Positions 12,121-22,899 of a DNA stretch of 64,000 bases are shown in pieces. This stretch comes from Isoetes taiwanensis (lineage: Eukaryota > Streptophyta > Lycopodiopsida > Isoetales > Isoetaceae), in the NCBI GenBank assembly GCA_021234155.1, contig JAJEKV010000027.1:4772623-4836622 (forward strand), in the 5' to 3' direction. A program made the translations under genes and the position numbers. Numbering within the stretch: the stretch's first letter is position 1; each line of letters starts with the position of its first letter. The notes under the pieces are model-generated. The model was not told the DNA's origin, did not search any database, and saw nothing but the letters and a program-made list of their open reading frames with translations.

Positions 12121-13374
12121 CTCTTTAAAAGGGAGAAGCATTAGGATAAGGCCCAACTGTTATATTGTAAGGGTAATATGAATCAGTCCCCCATTTTGGC
12201 ATGGCAGAGGAGCCTTCTCTCCACTGTCGCCAGTCAGAACCCCTCTACGGGGCTAGAATGGGATCCTAATTGTCTTACCCCTACATTTTAACCAAATCAT
12301 AGAAATGAGCTTTTGTGAACCTTATCTTATTATAGTTTCCATAAACCTCCAATGTTCGAGTTTGATATTTGTGAGAGGGTTTTCTCGCATGGTTGGGCTA
12401 AGATTCCTGTGGCGTATTGTATAGAAAACTGTATTTTGTTTCATGTTTGAGGAGCTTGTTTGCAATTAAAGGTCAATCTTCCTTTTTTGGCTTGATGTTC
12501 TTTTTTGTCGATGCTATGCATGGTATGAAAAAGGAAAGGGTCGAATGCGCACATGGGCAGATCTCCTGGGTGGACAGGTATTCCTGCCGTGCCGTTTCTG
12601 TCGGGTTTGGAAGGCTCTGCAGATTTGGAGCGATATGGTAAGTAGATGTTCTTCATCTGGAGGTTTCAATCCTCCGAGTCCTTTTTTGTTACTTATGTTA
12701 TTTATGAGTTTAGAGGATTGCTGCCACCGTGGATCCAGGGCTTCAAAGATGCTATAGAAAATCCGGGCTGTTTGGGAAGCGCCGATTCTGTTGCAAGGGG
12801 GTTGCTTGATTGGCCTGTTCCGGTTCTTGCTTGGTTGGGTTGTTCTGATGAATCCAGGAGAGGCGATTTTGCTGCTTGTGCCGTATTTGAAGGCTATAAG
12901 GAGGCGGCGTCATCCTGTTGTGGTTGGGTGCAGCAAGAGAAAGGCCCCTGAATAGGCTCTTCTTTGGTCTTCCTTGTCTTCTGTTGAGTCTATGCTATTC
13001 TGTAATAATCTTCAGTAGTCTCTGCGCAATCATCTCTTATAGTGAGTCTCCTTTTGTCGTGTTGTGTAATCGTATATATAAGTCGCTTAGTTGTGTTGAC
13101 CATGCCATCTGTAAATCCATGAGTTTGAGACCATGGTTATGTAAAAATCCTGTGTTCATTATAGAAATGCTGTTTTTAGACCATATGTTCAATCGAGACC
13201 ATAGGAAATGGTAAGTTCATTTCCTGCCAAAATGTTTATAACCATGGATCTGGCATGATGCCAGGAATATGCCACCAATCAATGGCTCCCAATGAACGAA
13301 AGATAAAAAACCCATAAACCTCCAATAATTATCTATACAAGTGATATTTTGAAGAACCTTACCAAATTGCAACA
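12121..13374. other. non-coding spacer
   Basis: Short open frames on both strands (for example 12646-12951 plus) have no recognisable motifs or splice logic. Nothing else is seen. Confidence 0.4.
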
Positions 13375-13593
13375 TTAAGGTAAGGTTATCGGTCTGGCCG
13401 AGGCTGATAACCAAAAATGCGTGACCGAGGCTGTACGTCCGAGGCCAGATATTTGCACGTAAGGCCGAGGCCCGCTAGGGCCGAAGGCTGGGCGGAGGCC
13501 TCACGTGCAAATATCTGGCCGAGGACGTACAGCCGAGGCCACGCATTTTTTGTTATCAGCCGAGGCAAAAACCGATAACCACCTTATCGGGCT
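13375..13593. repeat. GC-rich foldback (inverted-repeat) element
   Basis: The sequence folds back on itself over about 200 bp. The left arm runs AAGGTTATCGGT, GGCCGAGGCTGATAAC, AAAATGCGTG, CTGTACGTCC, GAGGCCAGATATTTGCACGT. The right arm gives the reverse complement of these in the opposite order (ACGTGCAAATATCTGGCC ... GGACGTACAG ... CACGCATTTT ... GTTATCAGCCGAGGC ... ACCGATAACC). A GCCGAGGC-rich centre of about 40 bp separates the arms. This is a MITE- or foldback-type element, or a Helitron-like hairpin. No flanking duplication was identified. Confidence 0.75.
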
Positions 13594-13625
13594 AATAACT
13601 AATTATCTCCTAGTACTATAACTAA

Positions 13626-13645
13626 TTATCACTCCGGAGTGATAA
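13626..13645. repeat. perfect 20-bp palindrome
   Basis: TTATCACTCC is followed immediately by its reverse complement GGAGTGATAA. It lies about 30 bp beyond the foldback element in AT-rich DNA. Role unknown. Confidence 0.8.
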
Positions 13646-15389
13646 CTTAATCATGGGACTCTCCCCAAAACCCCCAAACCCCCAAAAGGTGCTCTGCCCG
13701 CGTTTTTGAGTCCCCAAATTGGATTCTAAGCACCCTTTCCGCAGCCAGAGACCCCTCAAACTTTGGAAGTCATGGCCACAGAAGATGGGCAGCTGGAAAC
13801 CCAAGGCGAGGGCGCCCGGCAAAACGGTCCCGATCGGCCATCACGACGGGGAGAGTCATCCTCCATGAAGAAGGAGGCTCGGGCTAAGGCTAAGGCCCCT
13901 CAACAGGCCAGCCCGCCGGAAGGGATCGATTGCTCGCACCACATAGGAACTCCCCGCCTCAGAGGATTGGAGCCACGTCAAAGCGGGAGTGGAGGCTAAC
14001 GGTGCTTTCGTGGATTGAGGCTAACAAAGCGTTCGGCCGGGTTGGCATGACAAGGAGATGGAGTCCTCGGATCCCATGTGCTCAAAAGGCAACCGATGGT
14101 CGAAAGAACCGCATCACAGTCTGAGACCCAACGACGGCCGCGTGGAAGATGGCCTTGGCCCGCACACTTCGGCAGCAACAAAGCCGTGCAGAGGTCGGTC
14201 CGACATGCGGGCCGCCTGAACTCGTGGTTCATCACTCTAGACACCATGACGCAGAAAGGGAGCCCCGCAATCACGAGACGATGGTCACGCGGTGTCACCG
14301 GCTTCCGGGCGAGGTGGAGGCAGCCACCACCATGGCATCTGGAGCGCCAGGCCGCTCTTGCGCATGCCCGCATACGCCTTCGGGATCTTCGTGAGTAAGA
14401 TCGAACAGCAAGCCCGCCCCTGGATGCCCGTGTCTTTGGGGCTCGAAAGCACGCCTCGCTACTCGAGCACGGAGCTCCGTGGGTTGCGGGCAACCATCCA
14501 TAAACCCGAGCCGGGATCTCCCTACCGAGGTTCATAGTCACCGTGTAGCGGTCGCGAGGCGAGAGATGGCCAAGCGGCCAGCCGAGGCCACGCAAGAGCT
14601 GTGCTCCCGACTTCCGCGGGGCGAACGCGGCTCGGACCGCTACCCGCCCACGGCCTCCGCGCCGGCAATGAGGCCCCCCTGACTTTGCCCGCACTCCAGC
14701 CACTCCCGCCATCCCGGCCACCACCACCACCCCGGCCACCCGGCCCTGCCCCTCGCCCACCTTTGACCTGGACCCTTGGGAACTCGGGGCCTTGGCGGAG
14801 AGGCCCCTGTCGGTAGTTCGAGGCATGCCGAGCGGCCCGGGGGAGTTCGTCCACAACATCCGGCGACATTCTCGATCGGATGACATTCCCGGGCGGTTCA
14901 CATTTCTCGAGCAGCCCGTCATGGGGCTCGGTACCGGTCGTGACCGCATTGTCATATTCACGGTTGCGGATGCAATGTGTCCGTGATGCCATATTGCGCC
15001 CGGGGGCCGAATCTTTGAAGGGGACATCCATGTCGTGGGCCACCGACCTCACACCCGTGCAACGGAGGCACGCAGACGGGAGCTTGTCGGGGAGGCATTA
15101 CCGCCACCGAGGGGTGCCGCGGGATTGGTTCGAGGCAAGATGCACATTTTCCGGCTGACTGCTCTGCTGCGGACCCGCCCGACTCCAGCGGCCCCAACCG
15201 CGGTACGCACGGGCCCTCGCCGCTTCTCCTACCACTCCTGCTCCTACTCCTGCTCTCTCACGACCCACACCCTCTCAGCCACATGCTGCCTCCGCTCCAT
15301 CTACTTCTCCCACTCGGCCTCTGCTTCCGTCCTCCCCAGACTTCGAGTACAGCGCATACCCATGCCTGGCCCGACAAATAGGAATTGTG

Positions 15390-16210
15390 CCTCCGGGTGG
15401 TCTCATGGAATTGTCCGAGGCTTCCCTTGGCGAAGGGGCGATCCCGAACTCCATGGCGTGCGATATGGATCTCATCTTTCTCATGGAGACATGGGAGCAT
15501 CTTTGAGCACGAGCTACGATCCTGGGGTTACCAACATTTCTCGGTCTTCAATACACATGCGGTGACGAGGAGGGTCATGGTGGAGTGGCTTGCTACTACC
15601 GGACAACCTTGGCACATTCCGGTTACCCTCTAGAAGACGACCCGGACACAACCGGTACTTGTGGGTTCGTGTGCATAATACCAGTGGCAACCCTCTTTTT
15701 ACGGCCGCTGTTATTTCCCTCACGCGAGCACCTTCTATCGCAGCCACCCCGTCGCGGATAGGATGGACCCTTATGTCGATCTATATGATGACATACGGCA
15801 GACACCAAATAGGTTGGGTAGGGTCGTCCTTCTTGGAGATTTCAATGCACGACGGGGAGTAGAGCAGCCCATGCGACTTGACCCCCACGACGATGTCCTG
15901 CGGCTTCTACGCTCGAAGCAACCCTCGCCACGAGGATCGGATGACGGCCGGTCACTTTCGCTTTGGCGAGCATTGCTCCTGCTATGTGGTATTTTTTACT
16001 TCATAATTTGCAATGGCACATCCACAAAGGCCCGATTCTCGCAAGTGCACATGCATGGGACAATCGGGGGAGGGTCTAGTGTGGTGGACTATGTGCTCGT
16101 AGTTGCGCCAAGATATGCATCTCATCGGTCGTTTCCTCGGTGAGCACGCAGATTTCGGGATGAGGAGGTCGACTCGGATCACCTCCCACTTTATTTGGAC
16201 CTGCTTTGGC
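15390..16210 (+). pseudogene. LINE APE-type endonuclease, frameshifted
   Basis: In shifting frames one can read the N-terminal RVVSWN motif (15398 on), LMETWEH (about 15480), then VVLLGDFNARRG (about 15826-15860). Next come DYVLVVAP (about 16088) and finally SDHLPLYLDL (about 16174). These are the conserved stations of the apurinic-endonuclease domain of L1-like LINEs (the GDFN and SDH motifs carry active-site residues). At least three frame changes separate them. Confidence 0.75.
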
Positions 16211-16839
16211 AAGCCGCTAGAACCCCCACTATGACAGCCCCTCGCCGTCCTCAGTTGAGACTAGATTATGAGCAGGCAGAGGACTACGCCGAGATGCTCA
16301 TGGGCGCCCTCCCGGTAATTCTGCGGACCTCCACACTAGAGCAACGTGATGCACTACCGGTGACCGCTATTACGGGATGCGGCGGACATGTGCTTTGGGA
16401 CCCCCTCCCGTCGGCGCCGCGGTCAACAACATTCCCGCAGAACCGATGGTTTGATGCGGTGTAAAGAACGCATGGCGGCGGCTCCGTCACATTCGGATCC
16501 GTGTGTATTGGCTTGTAGGCCACCACCGCGATCAGCGCCCATCCGGAAGGAGACAAAGGCGCGGTACCTTGCCGTGCATCGGGGGGAGATGTTCACCGGC
16601 TGACACTCATCCTCGAACCTTTTGGCGCAGAGTGCTTGAAAGGCCCGGACCCTACGGGGGATATCACACCCGGTGGGAAACGATACTTGCGGCGGCTCTA
16701 TGACCCACCAGGGGGCCAGACGCCCATACCCCACCGGGATGGCCCCATTGGTTCTCGTGGAGGAGGATGTTGTGGACGGCCCGCAACGGTGGGCTAATGG
16801 GAAGGCGGTGACCTCGATGGTATGCGAGGCCGAGTTACT

Positions 16840-17700
16840 CAAATGGGCGGCGCGTAGCTTGTGCCGGTCCTCACTACCACGCTCAACGAGCATTGCGGGA
16901 AGGTTTCCCAGACAATGGACCATAGCGGGGTTGTTCCCATTCACAAGGCGAGGCGACCCAATTTGTCCGACCAATTACGGACGATCATGGTCGGCCAAGA
17001 TTTGCCAAACCGCTTGGGGGCATTCTCGGCAGCGCCAGTTGACTCGGCAGAGGCGGCCGGATGTCGCGAGCCCTCACCGCAGGTAGGCTTTAGACCCCGC
17101 CACTCAACGATTGACCATATCTTTACACCTGCTTGGCATCGATTGAAGACACCGGAATCATCGGCGAGGACTTGTATTGTTTGCTTTGTGGACTTCACGG
17201 CTTTTGATACGGTTCCGGGGAAAAAGGCGTAGGCTAGATCAGCGTCAATCGGGCTCCCGCCGCTGTCGCGAAATGCCATATCTGGGTTGTATGAGAGTTG
17301 TTTTGGCATGATCGTGCGGCCGGGCGGGCATTTCACCCGGTAGTATCGGGTCCCAAGCAGGGGTTGCCCCTCTCACCAACACTTTTTTGGCCTCTACATT
17401 GATCGGTAAGAGCCCCGCTTCTCGAGCATGGGGATGGCATACAACTTTTGCACTGTGTCATCCGCCCAAAATCATCTATGCGGGCGATGTTGGCCTTTCT
17501 TTGCCCACACCCCGGCTATCACGCCTCACTTGGATGCCCTAGACACATTTTGTCGCTCTGACGACATGCGCCGTGAATCGGCCAAGACCGGGGTGGTTCT
17601 CATATCCTCTTCATCGTCACCCCATGCCTCCTGCACTCACATATCGGGATGGCTGTGGACGTCACGCCCACCTACAAGTACCTAGGGGTGGAGTTCCCCT
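16840..17700 (+). pseudogene. LINE reverse transcriptase, frameshifted
   Basis: Recognisable RT blocks are GVVPIHKARRPNLSDQLRTI (about 16925-16985), VGFRPRHSTIDHIFTPAWH (about 17083-17140) and IVCFVDFTAFDTVP (about 17176-17217, catalytic block A). Then QGCPLSPT-LFGLYID follows (about 17355-17402). The block C box is IYAGDVGLL at about 17475, where YADD is expected: the first catalytic Asp is replaced by Gly. VTPTYKYLGVEF follows at about 17655-17692. The mutated YADD and many frameshifts show the enzyme is dead. Confidence 0.8.
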
Positions 17701-18429
17701 CCTCGCCTCTCTGTGGAAGGCCTCTATCCGCTATGGGTGACGGTAGCCGGAAAGCGCTTTTATACCATGCGGAGAACAAATCACCGTGCGAGCTCTATGA
17801 TTGGGGCCATCGGTCCACATCTGTTTTTCGCACCGGTCGAGCCCGTCCCTTCAGACGGTCGAGGTTTGGGGCGGTCATCTCTTTGGCGACACTGAATGAC
17901 TTGGGCAGTCGTGAAGGCATTTTTTGGCACGGGCACTTGGGGTGAAACCCTCGAGTCCCCTATTAGATTCTCGGCTGCGAAACCGATTCTTGCCGCTCAC
18001 GGGCCCTTGATAGACACATCGCCTATTTTTGTAGCGCATTACTATGAGTGATGCTTTCGGCTCCGCGACGGCTTACAGCGTGGCAATGGGTCCATAGCGG
18101 CAGGAGCTGTTGGAGGGCTAAGAGAGATCGATGGTTCGCCCGGATGGAACGTCTGAGAACACAATCGTCGCGGTGAACCTGGCCGATCGTGGCGGCTAGC
18201 GGGGAGTACTAGGCGGCTTGCTTCCTTGGCAAGCTCACGGGACCCCGGCTAGAGCGAGTCAAAAGCGGCCCATTACAAGGAGCACATCAACCCCGTGTTA
18301 GCGGGGCCACGGCTCTCGCGTTCCCGCCCCAAAAGCGCGGACTCATTGCCTCCATTCGCCCGCGGGTGCCCACCATCTTCGCGCCAGAGGCAGGCGGTGG
18401 ATTGGGGAGCCAGCGCCAGAAACTCTGTC

Positions 18430-18650
18430 GATCTTTGTCAAGCGGGTGCCATTGAGGATGAGTCTCACACTTTTGAGTTGCCAGCGTTCGGTCGGTCCCG
18501 CCAATCACGCTCCCTTAGTACGGCCGGACTTGCCCTTACATTTGCTGATGAACACACCGCCGAGACGTGCCACCGGGTCGTACATTCGAGGGTGCTTTCG
18601 ACCATGGTCACCTTTGCCCCACTGGCTGCCCGATTGGGCACTACGGTGCG
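18430..18650 (+). pseudogene. LINE C-terminal zinc-binding region
   Basis: The frame reads LCQAGAIEDESHTFELPAF at about 18433-18490, the usual C-x-G-x-E-DE-x-H-x-x-F motif that follows RT in this LINE type. A proline-containing helix follows, then, after a frameshift, SYIRGCF (about 18575). The second Cys of the motif is replaced by Leu. The LINE ends soon after. Confidence 0.6.
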
Positions 18651-19147
18651 GTGCATGACTCAGATATATTTGGGTGTTTATATGTTAGGGCCGGTTTGTC
18701 CAGGCCGATTGATTCTTTGCCCGCGGTTTTTCCCTCGAAAACTCTTCGGGGCGGGGTTTTTTTAATCCGGGCAGTAATCCGCTTGCTGCGTTTTTGTATT
18801 GGGTCCCATAGACCGATTGGTCTCCGTGGACGATAAAAATACCTTCCTTCCTTCCCACAATAGAGTCCGATAAGGTTTCTAATAGTTTCCTTTAAAAAGT
18901 TTCTTAAGTAAAACTGGCGTTCTTAATTATTAGGTGGTGGAAACGTGCGAGTAAAACCAGACTAAAGTACTGCGACGCCGAACTCCTTTTGGTTGCATTC
19001 CGGCCTCATCAGCTTAAAGGTTTGTTTCGTTGCTTAACCAGCGCATTTTCTTAAAAACAGCTTCTCTGACAACTTTAATCTCTCCATTTTCCGAGGAATG
19101 CAAGTAAAATCTTTGGTTATGTGAGGTTTTTGCATTTTTGGATCGGG

Positions 19148-21987
19148 ATGGATACTTCAGGATTTATCACCTCTTTGATGACTTCTGCTATTATATTGGT
19201 TCTATTTTTTCTTGTATATTGGTGGGTTTCCAGGCGTCCAAGTAATTTTGTGATCTACTATCCGGCACTTATTTTAAATGGGGTGGGGGTACCAGAGGAC
19301 GCGCAATATAGAAGTCCCTGGCAATGGATCGTAGACGCATGGCAGGTTTCTGAAGAGGAGATTGTGTCTTTTGCTGGTCTAGATGCTGCAGTTTATTTGA
19401 ATCTGCTTGACACAGGTAAACTCTCTTTTTATTTGACAAGAAACTAATGCTCTGTTCATTAGAACGAATTGGAGATATTTTCTGTTTTTAGACTGCTCTT
19501 CTGTTCATTAGAACATATATTTCTGTTTTTTAAAATCATCTTCTTCTTCGTAGATGTTGTTGCATGGAGTAATTGATATTTAGAGTGGTAGATATTTGTA
19601 GCTCTAGCTTTTCAGCAGGATGTCTAGGAATAGGACCATCTTTGTGCTTTCCAATGTTGAGGGAACATTTAGATGTTTTCGCGTAGGTTAGGACATGATA
19701 AGCATAGCCTAGGGTATGCTTGTCTGCTTTCTAGCTCTTCTTAAAAAAGAACATGAAGGATGTCGATATGTTGTCAAAATTATACCAATTTGCAGCTTTG
19801 AAGATTTTGGGCTGCACTGCAATATTTGGCATTCTGGTGCTTCTACCACTGGCAGCAACTGGCAACCAATTGAAACAAAGATCTAAAGGAACCACAAGCT
19901 CTGCAAATAATTCAACAAGACGCACCAATGTCAATTCTACCTTTAGTGGCTTTGATGCACTGGACATGGCCAATTTGAAGGTTGATGTTGTGATATTATG
20001 GATTAATTTTCAATTTATTGAATTAAGACATTGATCCTTATCATATTTTCTTGCCATCTTGGTGCAGCAAAAAGATCCAAAAATGTGGGCATTTATTGTT
20101 GGTGTTTACTGGTTGTCCATTGCATGTTATATGGTGCTCTGGAGGAAATATAAACATATCATCCTACTCAGGAACAAGGATCGTTCTTCTCTGGAATCTA
20201 AGCCAGAACATTACACTGTGCTAGTGAGAGACATACCACCTGTTAAGGACGGTACATTCATGGAACAAGTTGATGCCTATTTCCAAAAGATTCATCCACG
20301 AACTTATGAAAAATCGATAGTCGTGACAAATTTCAAAAAGGTAGCTTTGGAGATTGTAACTTGTTGCAGACCTTCCTTTTATCTTTTAATAGGGTGACCG
20401 TATTTTAGGCTTTTAAATGTTGGGCAAAATTGGAGAAGTATAAAAAGAAGTTAGCCCATGCAGAAGCAATCTTTGCAGAATCTAAAACTAAGCGAAATCC
20501 AGAAGGTATTCGTCCTTGTCATAAGACAGGGACTTTAGGACTTTCAGGTCAAAGGGTGGATTCCATGGATTTCTATCAAGATAAGGTTAAGAAGTGGAAA
20601 TTGAAGTATGAGGATGAAAAGAGGAGGACCTTATCTAGAGAGCAACAATCTTCAGCATTAGCTATCTTCAATAACAGGATGAAAGCAGCTGCTGCAGGAC
20701 AGTCTGTGCATTCACGATTTACTCAGCAATGGTCCACAAGTATAGCTCCTGAACCTCGAGACATCATTTGGGAAAATCTGGCTATCCCATTTTACCAGCG
20801 CTTGATAAGACAAGCAGTGGTCCACACACTTGTTTTTCTGACAATTTGTTTTTCCATGATTCCCATCAGTTTTGTGTCTGCATTGACAACTCTAAGTAAT
20901 CTTCGAAAGACCCTTCCCTTTCTGAATCCTATTGTGAATATAAGTGTTCTACATTCTGTACTGGAAGCATACCTCCCTCAGCTGGCCCTTATCACCTTCT
21001 TAAATTTTCTGCCAACTTTTCTTCATTTCCTATCAAAGTTAGAGGGAATTTCCTCCCAAAGTGACCTGGTATGGGCTACTTCCGGGAAGTTCTTCTCTTT
21101 CATGATCTTTGTTGTATTTCTGGGTGTTGCACTCACAAGTTCATTGTTTAACACTCTAAAGCAAATTGAAAAAGAACCGAGCGGCACCGTGAGCCTTATT
21201 GGTAAATCTCTTACAAGTGCATCTTCATTCTTTGTAACGTTTATTGCTCTCAAGTAAGTGCTTTTGTCTGGCAAATACTGCAAAAAAATTGTTTGTCTTA
21301 ACCTAAAATATAAGGATGGAACAGGTTTTCAGCTGGCTATGGATCAGAAGTGTTACGGCTTGTGCCCCTTTTAATGTATTATCTTAAGCGTAGGTATATT
21401 TGCAAAACTGAAGACGAAATTCGAGAGGCCTGGGAACCTGGCTCCTTTCAATATTCCACAAGCGTCCCGAATGATCTTCTAATACTAACAATTGCTATTT
21501 GTTATGCTGTGATTGCACCCATGGTGCTTCCATTTGGATTGCTCTACTTTGGTCTGGGCTGGATTGTTCTTCGAAACCAGGTGTGTTTCTGTTCCCTCCA
21601 AATCTTTCACATTTTTTTGTATGCTGATTTTTCCAATTTTATCAGGCCCTAAAGGTCTATGTACCAAAATTTGAAAGTGGTGGCAGGATGTGGCCACATA
21701 TACATAACCGAATTATGGCAGCACTCTTGGTTTCCCAAATTGTAATAATTAGTTTCTTCACAGTAAAAGAATTCATGTATACCATTTTCTTGGTGCCACT
21801 TCCTTTTGCAACGGTTACATTTGGATATGTCTGTCACAAAACCTTTTATTATGCATTTGAAGTGACTCCACTTTCTATTGCAAGTGTTGAAACGACGGAA
21901 ATGCCTGTAATCTCTATGATTGTAGAGGCTTATACCCCTACATGCTTATCTGCAGAGGATGATGAATTCAAAGATGCTGAAGTTTGA
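19148..21987 (+). CDS. OSCA/CSC1-like calcium-permeable mechanosensitive channel
   Basis: A six-exon model with all phases matching gives 722 residues: 19148-19415, 19796-19980, 20068-20340, 20409-21253, 21325-21580, 21646-21987, all with GT-AG introns of 65-380 bp. The family (OSCA/TMEM63, DUF221) forms dimeric Ca2+-permeable cation channels opened by osmotic or mechanical membrane tension. Order of parts: an N-terminal membrane helix (SLMTSAIILVLFFLVYWWVS), a second after exon junction 1 (ALKILGCTAIFGILVLLPL), and a third (WAFIVGVYWLSIACYMVLW). Next come the cytosolic PHM7 domain, starting HYTVLVRDIPPV, with VTNFKK and a coiled KYKKKLAHAEA segment, and then the 7-TM block from RDIIWENLAIP through YVPKFESGGRMWPHIHNRI. 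Length fits the usual 700-770. It looks HYP1/OSCA-like. The start is the Met of MDTSGF, since TSGFITSL leads straight into the first helix. No lesion seen; the only clearly intact large host gene here. Confidence 0.9.
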
Positions 21988-22039
21988 AGATGCACATTTC
22001 AACATGCATCTAGAACCACCCAAACATCACAAGCATAAA

Positions 22040-22520
22040 AGACAACTTAACGAGGGGCTTGTATAGAGTTTTAACTCTTGTACTGAAGATTCTTTAGATG
22101 TCAATTCTTTGCTCAGTACAACGTGATGCAACTTCTTGATTGTAACAGAGACAAGGAAGGTAGAGACAAGGAAGGTTGAATTGTTTTTCATTTTTTGGGA
22201 GGTTTGCCAAAATGGCTTTGTAATTTTAGGATCTTCTTACAAAATAACAGCTGCTTTGACATTTGGTAAATCTGAGGTATTTCCAAGTAATTTTGTGATC
22301 CCAATCGTAGTTCTGCCACTTGTCATGTGGATGGCAGATATCCAACGCATGGAATTCGAAGCAGTATTTGGCAAGATGTTTGGCAGGAGTTGTGGTTTGT
22401 GTATTTCTTGGATGGCAAGATGTTTGGCAGGAGTTGTGGTTTGTGTATTTCTTGGATCTCTTCGGAAGGATTAAATTAAGTGGAGAACGTCACTAATGAA
22501 GCATCTACCTTACTATCTCT
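22040..22520. other. OSCA 3' flank with tandem duplications
   Basis: The 3' untranslated region and flank of the channel gene lie here. Two exact tandem duplications are present: GAGACAAGGAAGGT (15-bp period at 22148 and 22163) and a 44-bp unit at 22369-22412 repeated at 22413-22456 (starts TGGCAAGATGTTTGGCAGG). Confidence 0.55.
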
Positions 22521-22544
22521 AACATATAATTATAAAAGGGCAGT

Positions 22545-22727
22545 TTCTAGAATGTTCTATTATTAGATATTGAACCGAGATTTTTGAATGGTTGGTATAA
22601 GGAGAAGCTACTAGACGAGGCATTTCTAGAAGCCGTTGTGGAGGGTGTCGCGGAGTTTCTGGAAGGTAACCAGAATGTTTGGGGGCTTCTGGAATGATCT
22701 GGAGAATGCTTTGTTTTGGTATAAAAG
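22545..22727 (+). promoter_or_regulatory. heat-shock-element cluster upstream of a TATA box
   Basis: TTCTAGAATGTTC at 22545-22557 fits the heat-shock element rule (alternating TTC and GAA every 5 bp) perfectly. Further TTC-nn-GAA pairs occur at 22624-22631 (TTCTAGAA), 22657-22664 (TTCTGGAA, with GAA again at 22673) and 22687-22694 (TTCTGGAA). TATAAAAG follows at 22720-22727. The following ~170 bp resembles a leader. At about 22899 TAGTATCAAGTG weakly recalls the initiator-Met primer-binding site of copia elements. This may therefore be the LTR or leader of a heat-responsive retroelement, or a host promoter. No downstream gene is identified. Confidence 0.45.
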
Positions 22728-22899
22728 AGAGGAGCGGCCGGTAGGTTTAACCCATTGCGCCTTGTGGCGGCCATAGGTTTAGGGAAGGGGGTTTCTGGAA
22801 AGAGACGACGGAGGCTGTAGGGCGCCTGTTCTGTTTTCCTTCCGCTTTTCTTTTTATTCCAGTTTCTGTGTTGTTGACGCCTTCGGCATCAGGGGTAGT

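Larger units (their letters stand above)
13700..18850 (+). mobile_element. GC-rich degenerate LINE (APE endonuclease + RT)
   Basis: About 5 kb of GC-rich, CpG-rich DNA contains, in order on the plus strand, the parts of a non-LTR retrotransposon. These are a low-complexity ORF1-like region (13770-15330), an APE-type endonuclease (about 15390-16200), a reverse transcriptase (about 16850-17700) and a zinc-binding C-terminus (about 18430-18650). The tail near 18830 is followed by a short CCTT repeat. Frames change many times, so it is a fossil, yet CpGs are abundant. The many long minus-strand open frames here are shadows of high GC content. Confidence 0.75.

Noticed and set aside
13655-13690. 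telomere-like or G-quadruplex tract (CCCCAAAACCCCCAAACCCCC)
   Set aside because: It differs from the plant telomere unit and has only three long C-runs.
13996-15027. 343-residue minus-strand open frame
   Set aside because: It lies antisense in the GC-rich LINE, where stop codons are rare in every frame. Its composition is Arg/Gly/Pro-rich and it has no motif.
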